A stretch of DNA of 64,000 nucleotides, from contig NZ_CP080421.1 of NCBI RefSeq assembly GCF_019457515.1, positions 4,259,584 to 4,323,583 on the forward strand. Reading direction: 5' to 3'. Position numbers and translations under genes: made by a program. The DNA comes from Shewanella mesophila. GTDB taxonomy: Bacteria > Pseudomonadota > Gammaproteobacteria > Enterobacterales > Shewanellaceae. Each line of letters starts with the position of its first letter. Positions within the stretch are counted from its first letter, which is position 1. The notes beneath the pieces are model-generated. The model saw only the letters and a program-made list of their open reading frames with translations. It was not told the DNA's origin and did not search any database. Shown in pieces: positions 1 to 8,914 of the stretch.

Positions 1-1
1 C

Positions 2-2041
2 CTTTTACTCATAACGATTGTTTTAGCCAGTGTTGCAATGAACTTGTTTCTCTATGACTTAGAACTGGCCAAAATAGGCTCTATGCTAATGTTTGTTTGC
101 CCAGTTATAGCACTAATGCTTATCGGTTATAAATCGGCACTAGGTTATGCATTATTGAATATTGTGCCGTTCTACATAATTTTACACGACATCGATTTAT
201 CAATTCTAATAGGGCGTCAGCATCAACTTCCTGATGCAAATTGGTATATCACAGGCCTCATTTTTCTCTTCTTTAATATATGTGTTCCCTTAGCCGTTGC
301 TCGAACGATAGTGGCTGCCAAACGACTCAATGATGCAACCTTATGTTCTAATGCCCACTTGAAAGACAAAAACAAACTTTACCGAACATTCTTCATTGAT
401 TCCCACAGGCCAAAAATCATCGTTGATAAGCATGGTAATATTTGTGATTTTAATGGAAAAGCCGCCAAACTCTTTGGTTTAAAAGTGAGAAATAGCGACG
501 ATAACAAAAAGCGAATATCGACATTAATACCCAGTTTCAATTCAGAACAACACAATCCAAAAGACCAAATATTGCAATATAAAGATTTTTATCTACGGGT
601 AATTAACCAAAAAGTATCTGACTCCAATTTCAACGTATATGACTTTTATGATTGCACCGCAGAGCAGAGCATTAAAAGCAATTTAGCCATTATGGAGCAG
701 GAGAATAAGCGTTTACGCTATCGAGATAGCCAAACCTTGTTACCCAATAGAGATTGGTTTGAATTGCAATGCGATAGATTAATCGCAAAGCGGTATAAAC
801 GATTTTACGTTGTTGTAGCCCAAAATGTTAACAACGAATATTTAAACTTAAAGTTTGGCAACCTTAACTCTCAAAAAATCACGGTTGCGGCCTATAAACG
901 ATTAAAAGGTCAAACTGATGCACCACTTCTATGTGCTCATATCGGTCTAGGAAAAATAGCTTTTATCCTAGGCTCACACCACAAAGAGGGCTTAGAAAAC
1001 ACGTTAAGCAAAATCAAAGCTATCCTAGATAAAAATTATCGTTTTTTGGGAGTAAAATCAGCTCAATCCTTTGTCTTTGGCGTCGCTCAATATCCTGAAC
1101 ATGGAAACTCAAGCAGTAAAGTCATCTCTCATGCTTTGGAAACCGTGAAACTAGCTAACAATGACAATATCTTCAGTATCTACAACGAAACAAACTCTCA
1201 GAGTTTTCTAGAGAAATATGAACTCTCCATGCTACTGGATGAAGCGTTACAACAAGGAGAATTAGAGATACATTACCAACCCAAAGTAACAGCAGCAGGC
1301 CAATGTATTGGCTTTGAAGCCCTTGCTCGATGGCACAGTCCAATATTAGGTATCGTATCTCCAACTACGTTCATCCCCATCGCTGAAGAATACCGAATGA
1401 TTAGCCGTTTAACGGATTTAGTTGTTCAAAAAGTCTGCGCGCAAATAGCAGAATGGACAAACAAAGGCATATCATGTGTTCCCATTGCAATAAACATCTC
1501 TTTATTAGACTTTAGCCAATCTGATTTTTTAGCTAAATTGGTTAAGCACTTAGCAGACTTCAACGTTAGACCCAATCAAATTGAACTAGAGCTGACAGAA
1601 ACAGCACTTGAAGCGAATAAAGGGCTCTCGCTCAACCTACTTAAAACTCTCCAATCTTGGGGTTTTACTATCTCTGTCGATGACTTTGGCGTGGGCTATT
1701 CTAATATTGCTAGGTTGGCCGATTATCCTATCGATAAACTCAAACTAGATCGTTCACTTATAAATCAAGTCACAACATCAAAGCGTCAACGATGCATCGT
1801 TAAGACAATTCATAATATGTGTGAAGAGTTAGAGATTAAGTGTGTTTCCGAAGGGGTTGAAACCGAACAACAAGTACAAATTATGACACGAATGGGCTGC
1901 AAGGAATTCCAAGGCTTTTATTTTTCAAAACCACTAACCGTAAACCAGCTTTCAAATCATGTACAAAAACATGGTTTGATATTTACCCCAAACAAGCCTG
2001 CAGCAGAGACCCCTCAACAGATAAGGTCTATCTCAGCTTAA
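2..2041 (+). CDS. Membrane-anchored EAL-domain cyclic-di-GMP phosphodiesterase (5' end outside window)
   Basis: The frame stays open to the first bases of the window and no ribosome binding site precedes the first ATG at position 38, so the true start lies upstream. Residues below count from that ATG. The first ~95 residues hold several hydrophobic membrane segments. A PAS-like sensory region follows (about 110-210), then a GGDEF-like region (about 235-390) that lacks a GGDEF motif and should not make c-di-GMP. The EAL domain (about 400-635) keeps the signature residues: FEALARW near 425, ELTETALE, DDFGVGYSN near 548, KLDRS and SEGVE. It should therefore hydrolyse c-di-GMP, with the degenerate GGDEF region perhaps regulatory. 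What it senses is unknown. Family assignment is firm; catalytic activity is inferred from motifs. Confidence 0.9.
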   Translation, partial: LLLITIVLASVAMNLFLYDLELAKIGSMLMFVCPVIALMLIGYKSALGYALLNIVPFYIILHDIDLSILIGRQHQLPDANWYITGLIFLFFNICVPLAVARTIVAAKRLNDATLCSNAHLKDKNKLYRTFFIDSHRPKIIVDKHGNICDFNGKAAKLFGLKVRNSDDNKKRISTLIPSFNSEQHNPKDQILQYKDFYLRVINQKVSDSNFNVYDFYDCTAEQSIKSNLAIMEQENKRLRYRDSQTLLPNRDWFELQCDRLIAKRYKRFYVVVAQNVNNEYLNLKFGNLNSQKITVAAYKRLKGQTDAPLLCAHIGLGKIAFILGSHHKEGLENTLSKIKAILDKNYRFLGVKSAQSFVFGVAQYPEHGNSSSKVISHALETVKLANNDNIFSIYNETNSQSFLEKYELSMLLDEALQQGELEIHYQPKVTAAGQCIGFEALARWHSPILGIVSPTTFIPIAEEYRMISRLTDLVVQKVCAQIAEWTNKGISCVPIAINISLLDFSQSDFLAKLVKHLADFNVRPNQIELELTETALEANKGLSLNLLKTLQSWGFTISVDDFGVGYSNIARLADYPIDKLKLDRSLINQVTTSKRQRCIVKTIHNMCEELEIKCVSEGVETEQQVQIMTRMGCKEFQGFYFSKPLTVNQLSNHVQKHGLIFTPNKPAAETPQQIRSISA

Positions 2042-2116
2042 TTAGTGCTAATTAACCTGAACTCGGGATAATAAACGCCTCTTAGTGAATATAAACCCGC
2101 TTTCTTAAGATTGTCA

Positions 2117-2335
2117 TCACTCAGCGCTTGCTGTATTCCTGGTGTTTTCGAGCTTCGCCATGGGCCGTTGCTTGTGATACCACAAGCGACGACGGATCCA
2201 ATGGTCTAAATCGACACATCCTTGGTAGGCATTCGCTATGCCAAAGTAGTTAATCCAGCCTTGCATATATTGGCGCACTTTAAACAATTGATACCCCATA
2301 CTGACGCCCCAATTTCGGTTCGTCAGCCATCTCAT
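2117..2335 (-). pseudogene. Remnant of a group II intron reverse transcriptase/maturase (C-terminal end)
   Basis: The 72-residue frame reads like the last part of a group II intron-encoded protein: a segment RLTNR-like (here RWLTNRNWGVSM), then QYMQGWINYFGIA, then LDHWIRRRLW. In intact proteins this is the C-terminal maturase (GIIM) region. Nothing resembling the reverse transcriptase core lies upstream (2336-2528), and I see no domain V RNA hairpin downstream. It is best read as a decayed intron scar between the EAL gene and the flavoprotein gene. It is unlikely to be functional. Confidence 0.7.
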
Positions 2336-2528
2336 CTTTTATTTGAAAATGTGTAATGTTTTAGCATACCACTGGTTCTTATCTGCTTTAATCAAACAGG
2401 ACACATAAAAACGAAGACTATCTTTAAGGCTTAGCTATCAATTGGTTAAGCCTTTCAAGTTATGAAATCGAAGAAAGATTGTCGTCAGTGTAATTTTAAT
2501 TGTCTTCGTTTTAATTTTATTAAATCAT

Positions 2529-3728
2529 CTAAACTGCTTGCCCTGCCGCGACACCGGATGCCCATGCCCACTGGAAATTGAATCCGCCGAGCCAGCCGCT
2601 AACATCCATCACTTCACCCGCAAAAAATAATCCCGGCACCTTCTTACTCTGCATATCTTTTGAGGAAAGCTCATCGGTGTCGACGCCACCTAGCGTCACT
2701 TCAGCGGTGCGATAACCTTCTGTGCCATTCATCAATAACTGCCATTGATGCAAATCGATAACAATTTGATCTCGCTGAGCGTGCACCAATTGGTTCAGCG
2801 CCATGTTAAGCAAAGACTCCTCGAATAACACTTCGATCAGACGCTTTGGCAACCACTGACTCAGGGTATTGCGTAAACTTTGTTTAGGGTGCTGTTCGAG
2901 CGCCTGTGCTAATGCTTGCTCTGCATCCATATGGGGTAATAGGTTTATCGAGATAGTCTCACCCGCTTTCCAATAATTAGAAATTTGCAGAACAGCGGGG
3001 CCAGAGAGGCCTCTGTGAGTGAATAACAAGGCTTCACTAAACTGGGTGCCATCTTTGGCTGTAATAGTGCTGGGGACGGCAATACCAGATAACGGCTCAA
3101 ACTTTTGTTTTTGTTCACTATGCCAAGTAAAAGGAACCAAGCCTGCATGGGTAGGTAATAGCTCAAGGCCAAATTGCTCGGCAAGTTGATAGCCAAACGG
3201 CGTTGCACCCAGTTTGGGCATAGATAAGCCACCAGTAGCCACAACCAAAGATTGGCAACTGTATTGACCCTTGGATGTTTCCAATACGAACAAGCCAGAA
3301 TCATCCTTAGCGACAGAGGTGATTTCAGTTCTAAGCTGAATTTTGGCGCCAGCCCATTCACACTCGGTGAGCAACATGGTGACTATCTCTTTAGCTGAGT
3401 CATTACAAAACAACTGGCCGTGATCACGCTGATGATATTCAATCCCATGACGCTCGACCAGTTCGATAAAGTCCTGAGAAGGGTAACGCGCGAGTGCAGA
3501 TTTAACGAAATGAGGATTGCGACAGATAAAATTACTGGGCTCAACTTTTTGATTAGTAAAGTTACACCGCCCACCACCGCTGATCAGGATTTTACGACCC
3601 GCCTGTTTAGCGTTATCTAACACCAATACATCACGACCTCTATATCCTGCGGTTGCTGCACACATAAGTCCCGCAGCCCCGGCTCCGATAATGATCACGT
3701 CATGATGTTTCACTGAAATTGCCTTCAT
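2529..3728 (-). CDS. FAD-dependent NAD(P) oxidoreductase, HI0933/YhiN (BaiN-like) family
   Basis: A 399-residue flavoprotein. The N-terminus has a Rossmann dinucleotide motif (IIGAGAAGLMCA, about residues 12-23), then the family block GRKILISGGGRCNFTN near 45-60. The C-terminus has the second FAD contact, GLFFAGEVMDVSGWLGGFNFQWA. These are hallmarks of the HI0933 family, whose physiological substrate is not established in most bacteria; some members are linked to aminoacetone or bile-acid intermediate oxidation, but nothing here supports a specific substrate. Length is typical. A terminator-like hairpin lies between this gene and gpsA, so it is probably a separate transcription unit. The downstream side holds only the intron remnant. 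Confidence 0.85.
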   Translation of the reverse strand: MKAISVKHHDVIIIGAGAAGLMCAATAGYRGRDVLVLDNAKQAGRKILISGGGRCNFTNQKVEPSNFICRNPHFVKSALARYPSQDFIELVERHGIEYHQRDHGQLFCNDSAKEIVTMLLTECEWAGAKIQLRTEITSVAKDDSGLFVLETSKGQYSCQSLVVATGGLSMPKLGATPFGYQLAEQFGLELLPTHAGLVPFTWHSEQKQKFEPLSGIAVPSTITAKDGTQFSEALLFTHRGLSGPAVLQISNYWKAGETISINLLPHMDAEQALAQALEQHPKQSLRNTLSQWLPKRLIEVLFEESLLNMALNQLVHAQRDQIVIDLHQWQLLMNGTEGYRTAEVTLGGVDTDELSSKDMQSKKVPGLFFAGEVMDVSGWLGGFNFQWAWASGVAAGQAV

Positions 3729-3737
3729 CTTACATAT

Positions 3738-3766
3738 AAAAAGGGCGCTATTTTAGCACCCTTTTT
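3738..3766 (-). terminator. Intrinsic terminator after gpsA
   Basis: A 13-bp stem (one mismatch) with a TTT loop, rich in A on the left arm and T on the right arm, sits between the gpsA stop (3790) and the start of the flavoprotein gene (3728). Read on the minus strand it ends in a run of T. It should end the rhodanese/secB/gpsA transcript and could act in both directions. Confidence 0.65.
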
Positions 3767-3789
3767 ATTATTCACATAAACCAATCAAG

Positions 3790-4812
3790 CTATGAGTCGC
3801 TATCGGAAGTCTCTGACTTTTTATCTCGAGCTAACAGCGCTTTAGCGGCTTCATGGGGTGTTCCACCTTGATATAACACGCGATAAACTTGCTCTGTAAT
3901 CGGCATTTCAACACCTAAACGCTTAGCTAAGGTATAAACCTCTTTGGTATTTCGGTAGCCTTCGACCACCTGACCAATTTCAGCTTGAGCAGTATCAACA
4001 TCTTTACCTTGGCCCAACGCCAATCCGAAGCGACGGTTTCGAGATTGGTTATCGGTACAAGTCAGTACCAAGTCACCGAGGCCCGCCATCCCCATAAAGG
4101 TTGAGGCTTGTGCTCCGATAGCCTCACCAAGACGAGTTAACTCAACCAGTCCACGAGTAATCAATGCGGTACGCGCATTGGCCCCAAAGCCGATACCATC
4201 AGACATACCCGCGCTAATAGCGATAACATTTTTAACCGCACCACCAAGCTGTAAGCCAGTAAAATCATCATTGGCATAGACACGTAAACGACTTGGACTG
4301 TGGAGTAACTCAACTAATTCCTTAGTAAAGGTATCATCTGTGCCCGCTACCGAAATAGCCGTTGGCATACCAGCAGCCAGTTCTTTAGCAAACGTGGGCC
4401 CAGACAATACCGCCAGAGGATATTGATCACCTAACACTTCACGCGCAACCTCTTGCAGTAAACGCCCGGTTTCAGGTTCTAACCCTTTGGTAGCCCAAAC
4501 AATGCGCGCATCTTTGCGTAGCAATGGTTTAGCTTGCTTGAGAACAAGCCCAAAAACATGACTCGGTACGACGACGAGCACATTGTTAGATGCGGCTAAC
4601 GCGGTTGCCAAATCAGCTTCAGGAATGAGTAAGTCGGGTAGTGCAATACCGGGTAAAAATGCTTGGTTACATCGATCCCGCTTGAGGTTTTCGATATGTT
4701 CAGGCTCGTGGCCCCAAAGCAATGTTTTATGACCGTTACTGGCTAAAGAAATAGCAAGGGCGGTGCCATAAGAGCCCGCCCCCAGTACCGTGATATCGGC
4801 AGTGTTGTTCAT
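3790..4812 (-). CDS. gpsA: Glycerol-3-phosphate dehydrogenase [NAD(P)+]
   Basis: A 340-residue cytosolic enzyme, about the length of the E. coli protein. It reduces dihydroxyacetone phosphate to sn-glycerol 3-phosphate, the backbone for phospholipids. The N-terminal dinucleotide fold shows VLGAGSYGTALA (about 9-20). The catalytic block has the lysine in GGAVKNVIAI (about 193) followed by a run with SDGIGFGANARTAL, and the domain ends with the GLGDLVLTC element typical of GpsA. The start codon lies 6 bases after the secB stop, so the two genes are very likely translated from one mRNA. secB-gpsA adjacency is common in Gammaproteobacteria. Confidence 0.97.
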   Translation of the reverse strand: MNNTADITVLGAGSYGTALAISLASNGHKTLLWGHEPEHIENLKRDRCNQAFLPGIALPDLLIPEADLATALAASNNVLVVVPSHVFGLVLKQAKPLLRKDARIVWATKGLEPETGRLLQEVAREVLGDQYPLAVLSGPTFAKELAAGMPTAISVAGTDDTFTKELVELLHSPSRLRVYANDDFTGLQLGGAVKNVIAISAGMSDGIGFGANARTALITRGLVELTRLGEAIGAQASTFMGMAGLGDLVLTCTDNQSRNRRFGLALGQGKDVDTAQAEIGQVVEGYRNTKEVYTLAKRLGVEMPITEQVYRVLYQGGTPHEAAKALLARDKKSETSDSDS

Positions 4813-4818
4813 GCGTAA

Positions 4819-5310
4819 TTAAACGTTCGCTTCTTCAGCAGTTTCTGGTGCTGCTTCAGCAGCAGCTTGACGCTGTTGAACATATTGTGCAAATAGCGCG
4901 TCAAAGTTAACTGGTGCAAGGTTTAGTTGTGGGAAAGTACCACGAGAAACAAGGCTACCAACGGCTTCACGAGCATATGGGAAAAGTACGTTAGGGCAGT
5001 ATGCACCTAAAGAGTGAGCAAGTTGTTGCTCTGTTAGACCACTGATAGCGAAGATACCAGCTTGCTGAACTTCACATAAAAATGCCGTTTCTTCACCGTT
5101 TTTAGCAGTAACAGTAAGAGAAAGTACCACTTCAAATACGTCGTCAGCCAATTTTGCGCTACGAGTATCTAGGTCTAGTTTAACTTCTGGATTCCACTCT
5201 TTTTGGAACACAGCTGGGCTGTTTGGTGTTTCGAATGAGATATCTTTAGTGTAAACACGTTGAATGTTGAACTGTGGACCCTGTTGTTCGTTGTTTGCTA
5301 CTTCAGCCAT
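4819..5310 (-). CDS. secB: Protein-export chaperone SecB
   Basis: A 163-residue homologue of the tetrameric chaperone that holds preproteins unfolded and hands them to SecA. The core region FNIQRVYTKDISFETPNSP (about 14-32), the strand-rich middle, and LCEVQQAGIF and CPNVLFPYARE elements match the family. The last ~20 residues are an acidic, alanine-rich tail, as expected for the SecA-contacting end. It lies directly upstream of gpsA and downstream of a rhodanese gene on the same strand, with a ~200-base gap (5311-5517) that could hold its own promoter. Confidence 0.97.
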   Translation of the reverse strand: MAEVANNEQQGPQFNIQRVYTKDISFETPNSPAVFQKEWNPEVKLDLDTRSAKLADDVFEVVLSLTVTAKNGEETAFLCEVQQAGIFAISGLTEQQLAHSLGAYCPNVLFPYAREAVGSLVSRGTFPQLNLAPVNFDALFAQYVQQRQAAAEAAPETAEEANV

Positions 5311-5517
5311 AATATCCTACCTAATCAATTTTGTTTGATTCCCCTAAATAGAGGAATAATCTTTAGGGCTTTTGTTACTCGAGTCCTAAACAAGACCTCA
5401 GCCACCATCCCAGTTTTAGTTTTTCTTAAAGAACTAACTGATAGTTCCCTAAGTCATTTTTTAAAGAGATGACACTCTAATCAAAGTTGCTTATTAAAAG
5501 CAAACATTGTGTGGGGT

Positions 5518-5952
5518 TTATCGCTTATTCTTAGCAACCGGTAAATTACTCTGCTGCCATTCGCCCATCCCACCCTTGAGATTGTAAACAGATTCAAAAC
5601 CCGCCTTAACCATCAACTGAGCTGCCTGTGCCGATGTCATTCCAGCATTGCATACCATTATAATGGGACTCGCTTTAAAGTTTTCAAGGGCAGATGTCTG
5701 ATTATTTTTAATTTCAGATAACGGGATGTTAAGCGCGTCAACAATATGACCTTTCTTGAACTCTTCTTTTGAACGAACATCAACAACTTTGGCGTCTTGC
5801 TTGTTAATTAACAACGTCGCTTGTTGATGATCAACCGTTTTGACTTTAGAGATACTAGACTTAAAAACGCTCACTAAAAGAGCGACAAGTAAACCAATCC
5901 AAGCAAGGCTAAGCATTGGGTTGGCTTTTAAAAATTCGATATATTCTTGCAT
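5518..5952 (-). CDS. Membrane-anchored rhodanese-domain protein (YibN-like)
   Basis: A 144-residue protein with one N-terminal membrane segment (about 13-30) and a single rhodanese domain (about 38-138). The active-site loop CNAGMTS (cysteine near 110) keeps the CxxGxxS form, so sulfur transfer is possible. DVRSKEEFKKGHI is the usual domain entry motif. The E. coli relative YibN also sits beside secB and gpsA, which supports the assignment. The sulfur donor and acceptor are unknown. The 240-base gap to the divergently transcribed gpmI (5953-6192) should hold both promoters; I see nothing else there. Confidence 0.85.
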   Translation of the reverse strand: MQEYIEFLKANPMLSLAWIGLLVALLVSVFKSSISKVKTVDHQQATLLINKQDAKVVDVRSKEEFKKGHIVDALNIPLSEIKNNQTSALENFKASPIIMVCNAGMTSAQAAQLMVKAGFESVYNLKGGMGEWQQSNLPVAKNKR

Positions 5953-6192
5953 TATTTACGGCCTACTTCTGTAGCTTGAGATACTGTCAGGGCAGAGAGT
6001 ATAACCGATCGTCACGGCATATTGCAGCAAGTTGTTGGCTAAGCTTGCAGTCTATCGTTAGCACTAAATGCCAATGTGTGACCGAATCGATGACCGCTAT
6101 CTATGTAAATCGCTTTTTGATCTAGGTGGTCCGTAGTAATATTTAACCAATTTCAGAATTCAATCTTTCTTTTAAACTTAAAAGGTATCACC

Positions 6193-7737
6193 ATGACGAC
6201 ACGCAAACGCCCTTTGGCTCTGCTGATCCTCGATGGCTGGGGTTACCGTGAAAATACCCATAACAATGCGGTATATCACGCCAACACTCCCGTACTCGAT
6301 CGACTCAACCAAGAATATCCAAACAGTCTTATTTCGGGCTCAGGCCTTGATGTAGGTTTACCCGATGGGCAAATGGGTAATTCAGAAGTAGGCCATATCA
6401 ATATCGGCTCAGGCCGTGTGGTTTATCAAGAGCTGACTCGCATCGGCAAAGCTATCGATGATGGCGAATTTGACACTAACCCCGCGTTAATAGAAGCCGT
6501 AGATAAAGCGATAGCGGTTAATGGCGCAGTACATATCATGGGGCTACTCTCTCCAGGTGGAGTACATAGCCATGAAGATCACATCGAGGCTATGTGTAAG
6601 ATGGCAGTAAAGCGCGGTGCTAAAAACGTGTACCTCCATGCCTTCCTCGATGGCCGCGATACGCCACCACGCAGCGCAAAATCTAGCTTAGCTCACTTCA
6701 GCGAACTATTTAAAGAGTTAGGCACGGGTCGAGTTGCCTCACTTATTGGTCGTTATTATGCGATGGACAGGGATAACCGCTGGGATCGCGTCTCACAAGC
6801 CTATGAACTGATCACCGAAGGTAAATCACAACATCAATACACAGATGCAGTTGAAGCACTTGAAGCCGCTTACGGTCGTGACGAAAATGATGAATTCGTG
6901 GCGAGTTCGGCGATCACTGACGCGGCGGGTCAAGTGGCTAAGCTTAATGATGACGATGCGTTGATCTTTATGAATTTCCGTGCCGATCGCGCCCGTCAAA
7001 TCACTCGTAGCTTTGTCAATGCCGACTTCGACGGTTTTGAACGTGCGGTAATGCCTAAGATTAACTTTGTCATGTTAACTGAATATGCGGGTGACATTAA
7101 TGCTGGTATTGCGTATCCATCAGTAGATTTGGTCAACACCTTAGGTGAAGTGCTGCAAAATGCAGGCAAGACCCAGCTGCGGATCTCTGAAACAGAGAAA
7201 TACGCACACGTTACCTTCTTCTTTAATGGCGGCAAAGAGGAGCCATTTAAAGGTGAAGATAGAATTCTGATCCAATCGCCTAAAGTGGCCACTTATGATC
7301 TACAACCGGAGATGAGCTCCGCAGAATTAACAGACAAACTCGTTGAAGCCATTGAATCAACTAAGTATGACGTTATTATCTGTAATTATCCTAACGGTGA
7401 TATGGTTGGTCATACAGGTAACTTCGACGCGGCAGTTAAAGCCTGTGAAGCCGTTGATGCCTGCATCGGTCGAGTTGTGGAGGCGCTTGCTAAGGTTGAT
7501 GGTGAATGTTTGATCACCGCAGATCATGGTAACGCCGAGCAGATGACTGATGAACAAACCGGTCAGGCTCATACCGCCCACACCAGTGAATTAGTCCCGC
7601 TAATCTATGTTGGTCGCAAAGGCGAAATCGCCGACAAAGGAAGATTAAGTGATTTGGCGCCAACCATGTTAACCTTGATGGAACAAAGCGTTCCAGCAGA
7701 AATGACAGGGCGCTCAATCATTAAACTAAGCGAGTAA
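6193..7737 (+). CDS. gpmI: 2,3-bisphosphoglycerate-independent phosphoglycerate mutase
   Basis: A 514-residue cytosolic glycolytic/gluconeogenic enzyme interconverting 3- and 2-phosphoglycerate using two metal ions. It keeps the phosphoserine loop (MGNSEVGH, near 62), HDGRDTPP-type ligand region (LDGRDTPP), the RYYAMDRDNRW substrate loop, and the C-terminal metal-binding ADHGNAEQM and AHTSELVP. Length equals the E. coli enzyme. A potential ribosome binding site (AAAGGT) precedes the ATG. The next gene starts 7 bases after the stop. Also called gpmM. Confidence 0.97.
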   Translation: MTTRKRPLALLILDGWGYRENTHNNAVYHANTPVLDRLNQEYPNSLISGSGLDVGLPDGQMGNSEVGHINIGSGRVVYQELTRIGKAIDDGEFDTNPALIEAVDKAIAVNGAVHIMGLLSPGGVHSHEDHIEAMCKMAVKRGAKNVYLHAFLDGRDTPPRSAKSSLAHFSELFKELGTGRVASLIGRYYAMDRDNRWDRVSQAYELITEGKSQHQYTDAVEALEAAYGRDENDEFVASSAITDAAGQVAKLNDDDALIFMNFRADRARQITRSFVNADFDGFERAVMPKINFVMLTEYAGDINAGIAYPSVDLVNTLGEVLQNAGKTQLRISETEKYAHVTFFFNGGKEEPFKGEDRILIQSPKVATYDLQPEMSSAELTDKLVEAIESTKYDVIICNYPNGDMVGHTGNFDAAVKACEAVDACIGRVVEALAKVDGECLITADHGNAEQMTDEQTGQAHTAHTSELVPLIYVGRKGEIADKGRLSDLAPTMLTLMEQSVPAEMTGRSIIKLSE

Positions 7738-7744
7738 CGATTCA

Positions 7745-8881
7745 TTGCTTAAACGATTCGGTTGTTATAAAGCCAGCATTTTCGCTGGCTTTATCATGCT
7801 TTCCCTCACTGCTCAGGCGTCAGATCTGAAGCAGCGCCAATCCGAACTCGAAGCAATACAAAAGCAGATCAGTAACCAGCAATCAACACTTAAAAACACC
7901 AATAAGCAACATGAAAAGTTGATCAAGTTACTGAAAAAAGATGAGCAAGCGATTGCCGCCGCAGCGAAGAAAGTGAATAACACTAAGGCATCACTTGATC
8001 AAACAGATAAGAAATTAGCCGAGCTTGATTCTCGAAAAACCAAGCTCGATGAGCTAAAGAAAAACCAACAAAAAACCTTAGCCAATCAACTAGCAAGTGC
8101 CTATCTGGCTGGTAACCATGATTACACTAAGATGTTGCTCAATCAGCAGAGTCCTGCAACCATTGAGCGCTTGCTCGCTTATTACCAATATCTTAACGAT
8201 GCTCGAATGGCCTCCATTAAAGAACTACAACAAACCATTACCGAACTAGATAGCATTGAAACCGCCCAAAAAGAGCAGAAAAATAGGCTCAACAAGCTCG
8301 TACTAGATCAAGAACAACAAGCGAAATCACTGACCCAAGAACAGACGCAAAGACAACAAACTTTAGCCCAATTACAGCGAACACTGAACTCACATGGTGT
8401 CAAACTTGAACAGCTGCAAATAGAAGAAGCCAGCTTAAAGCGAGTCGTCGAGCAAGCCCTTAACGCAATGAAAGATAACCCGGCTATGGACGGGTTATCG
8501 AGCAAACAACATTTAAATTGGCCGACAAAAGGCCGTATCCGCTCGGGCTTTGGCAGCAAGCGTTCGGGTGAAGTAAAATGGAAAGGCGTCATCCTCTCCG
8601 CGCCAGAAGGACAGTCTGTAAATGCAATCGCCGATGGTAAGGTTATTTATGCCGATTGGCTTAGAGGATTCGGTATGGTGATGGTGGTTGACCACGGTAA
8701 GGGCTACATGAGCCTATATGGTCACGCACAAACTTTACTTAAAAATGCGGGAGACTCTGTTAACAAAGGTGAAACCGTTGCACTGGTCGGACGCTCGGGT
8801 GGACAAACAGAACCTGGCCTATACTTTGAAGTAAGGCATAAGGGGCAAGCGGTCGATCCTGCAAGATATTGCAGACGATGA
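7745..8881 (+). CDS. envC: EnvC-like murein hydrolase activator (coiled coil plus degenerate LytM domain)
   Basis: A 378-residue secreted protein starting at a TTG codon 7 bases after gpmI. No in-frame ATG lies before residue 18, and the TTG start gives a normal signal peptide ending near TAQA (about 24). Residues ~25-250 are a long glutamine/lysine-rich coiled coil. The C-terminus (about 265-378) is an M23/LytM fold, but the metal ligands are replaced: the usual GxHxGxD stretch reads GEVKWKGVIL and the HLHFE motif reads GLYFEV. It should therefore not cut peptidoglycan itself but activate amidases at the septum, as EnvC does. A terminator-like hairpin overlaps the signal-peptide codons (see separate entry). 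Confidence 0.9.
   Translation: MLKRFGCYKASIFAGFIMLSLTAQASDLKQRQSELEAIQKQISNQQSTLKNTNKQHEKLIKLLKKDEQAIAAAAKKVNNTKASLDQTDKKLAELDSRKTKLDELKKNQQKTLANQLASAYLAGNHDYTKMLLNQQSPATIERLLAYYQYLNDARMASIKELQQTITELDSIETAQKEQKNRLNKLVLDQEQQAKSLTQEQTQRQQTLAQLQRTLNSHGVKLEQLQIEEASLKRVVEQALNAMKDNPAMDGLSSKQHLNWPTKGRIRSGFGSKRSGEVKWKGVILSAPEGQSVNAIADGKVIYADWLRGFGMVMVVDHGKGYMSLYGHAQTLLKNAGDSVNKGETVALVGRSGGQTEPGLYFEVRHKGQAVDPARYCRR
7769..7792 (+). other. Terminator-like hairpin inside the start of envC
   Basis: A perfect 9-bp stem (AAAGCCAGC / GCTGGCTTT) around a 6-base loop lies 32 bases after the gpmI stop and within codons 9-16 of the envC reading frame. The T run is short (TTT, then AT). It could attenuate read-through from gpmI into envC, or be a coding coincidence. 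Confidence 0.5.
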
Positions 8882-8914
8882 CACCAAAGCGGCCCCTTTA
8901 AACAGGGGTTGCAC

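Noticed and set aside
2945..3361. A 138-codon minus-strand frame
   Set aside because: It is the alternate frame of the flavoprotein gene at 2529-3728 and has no family resemblance.
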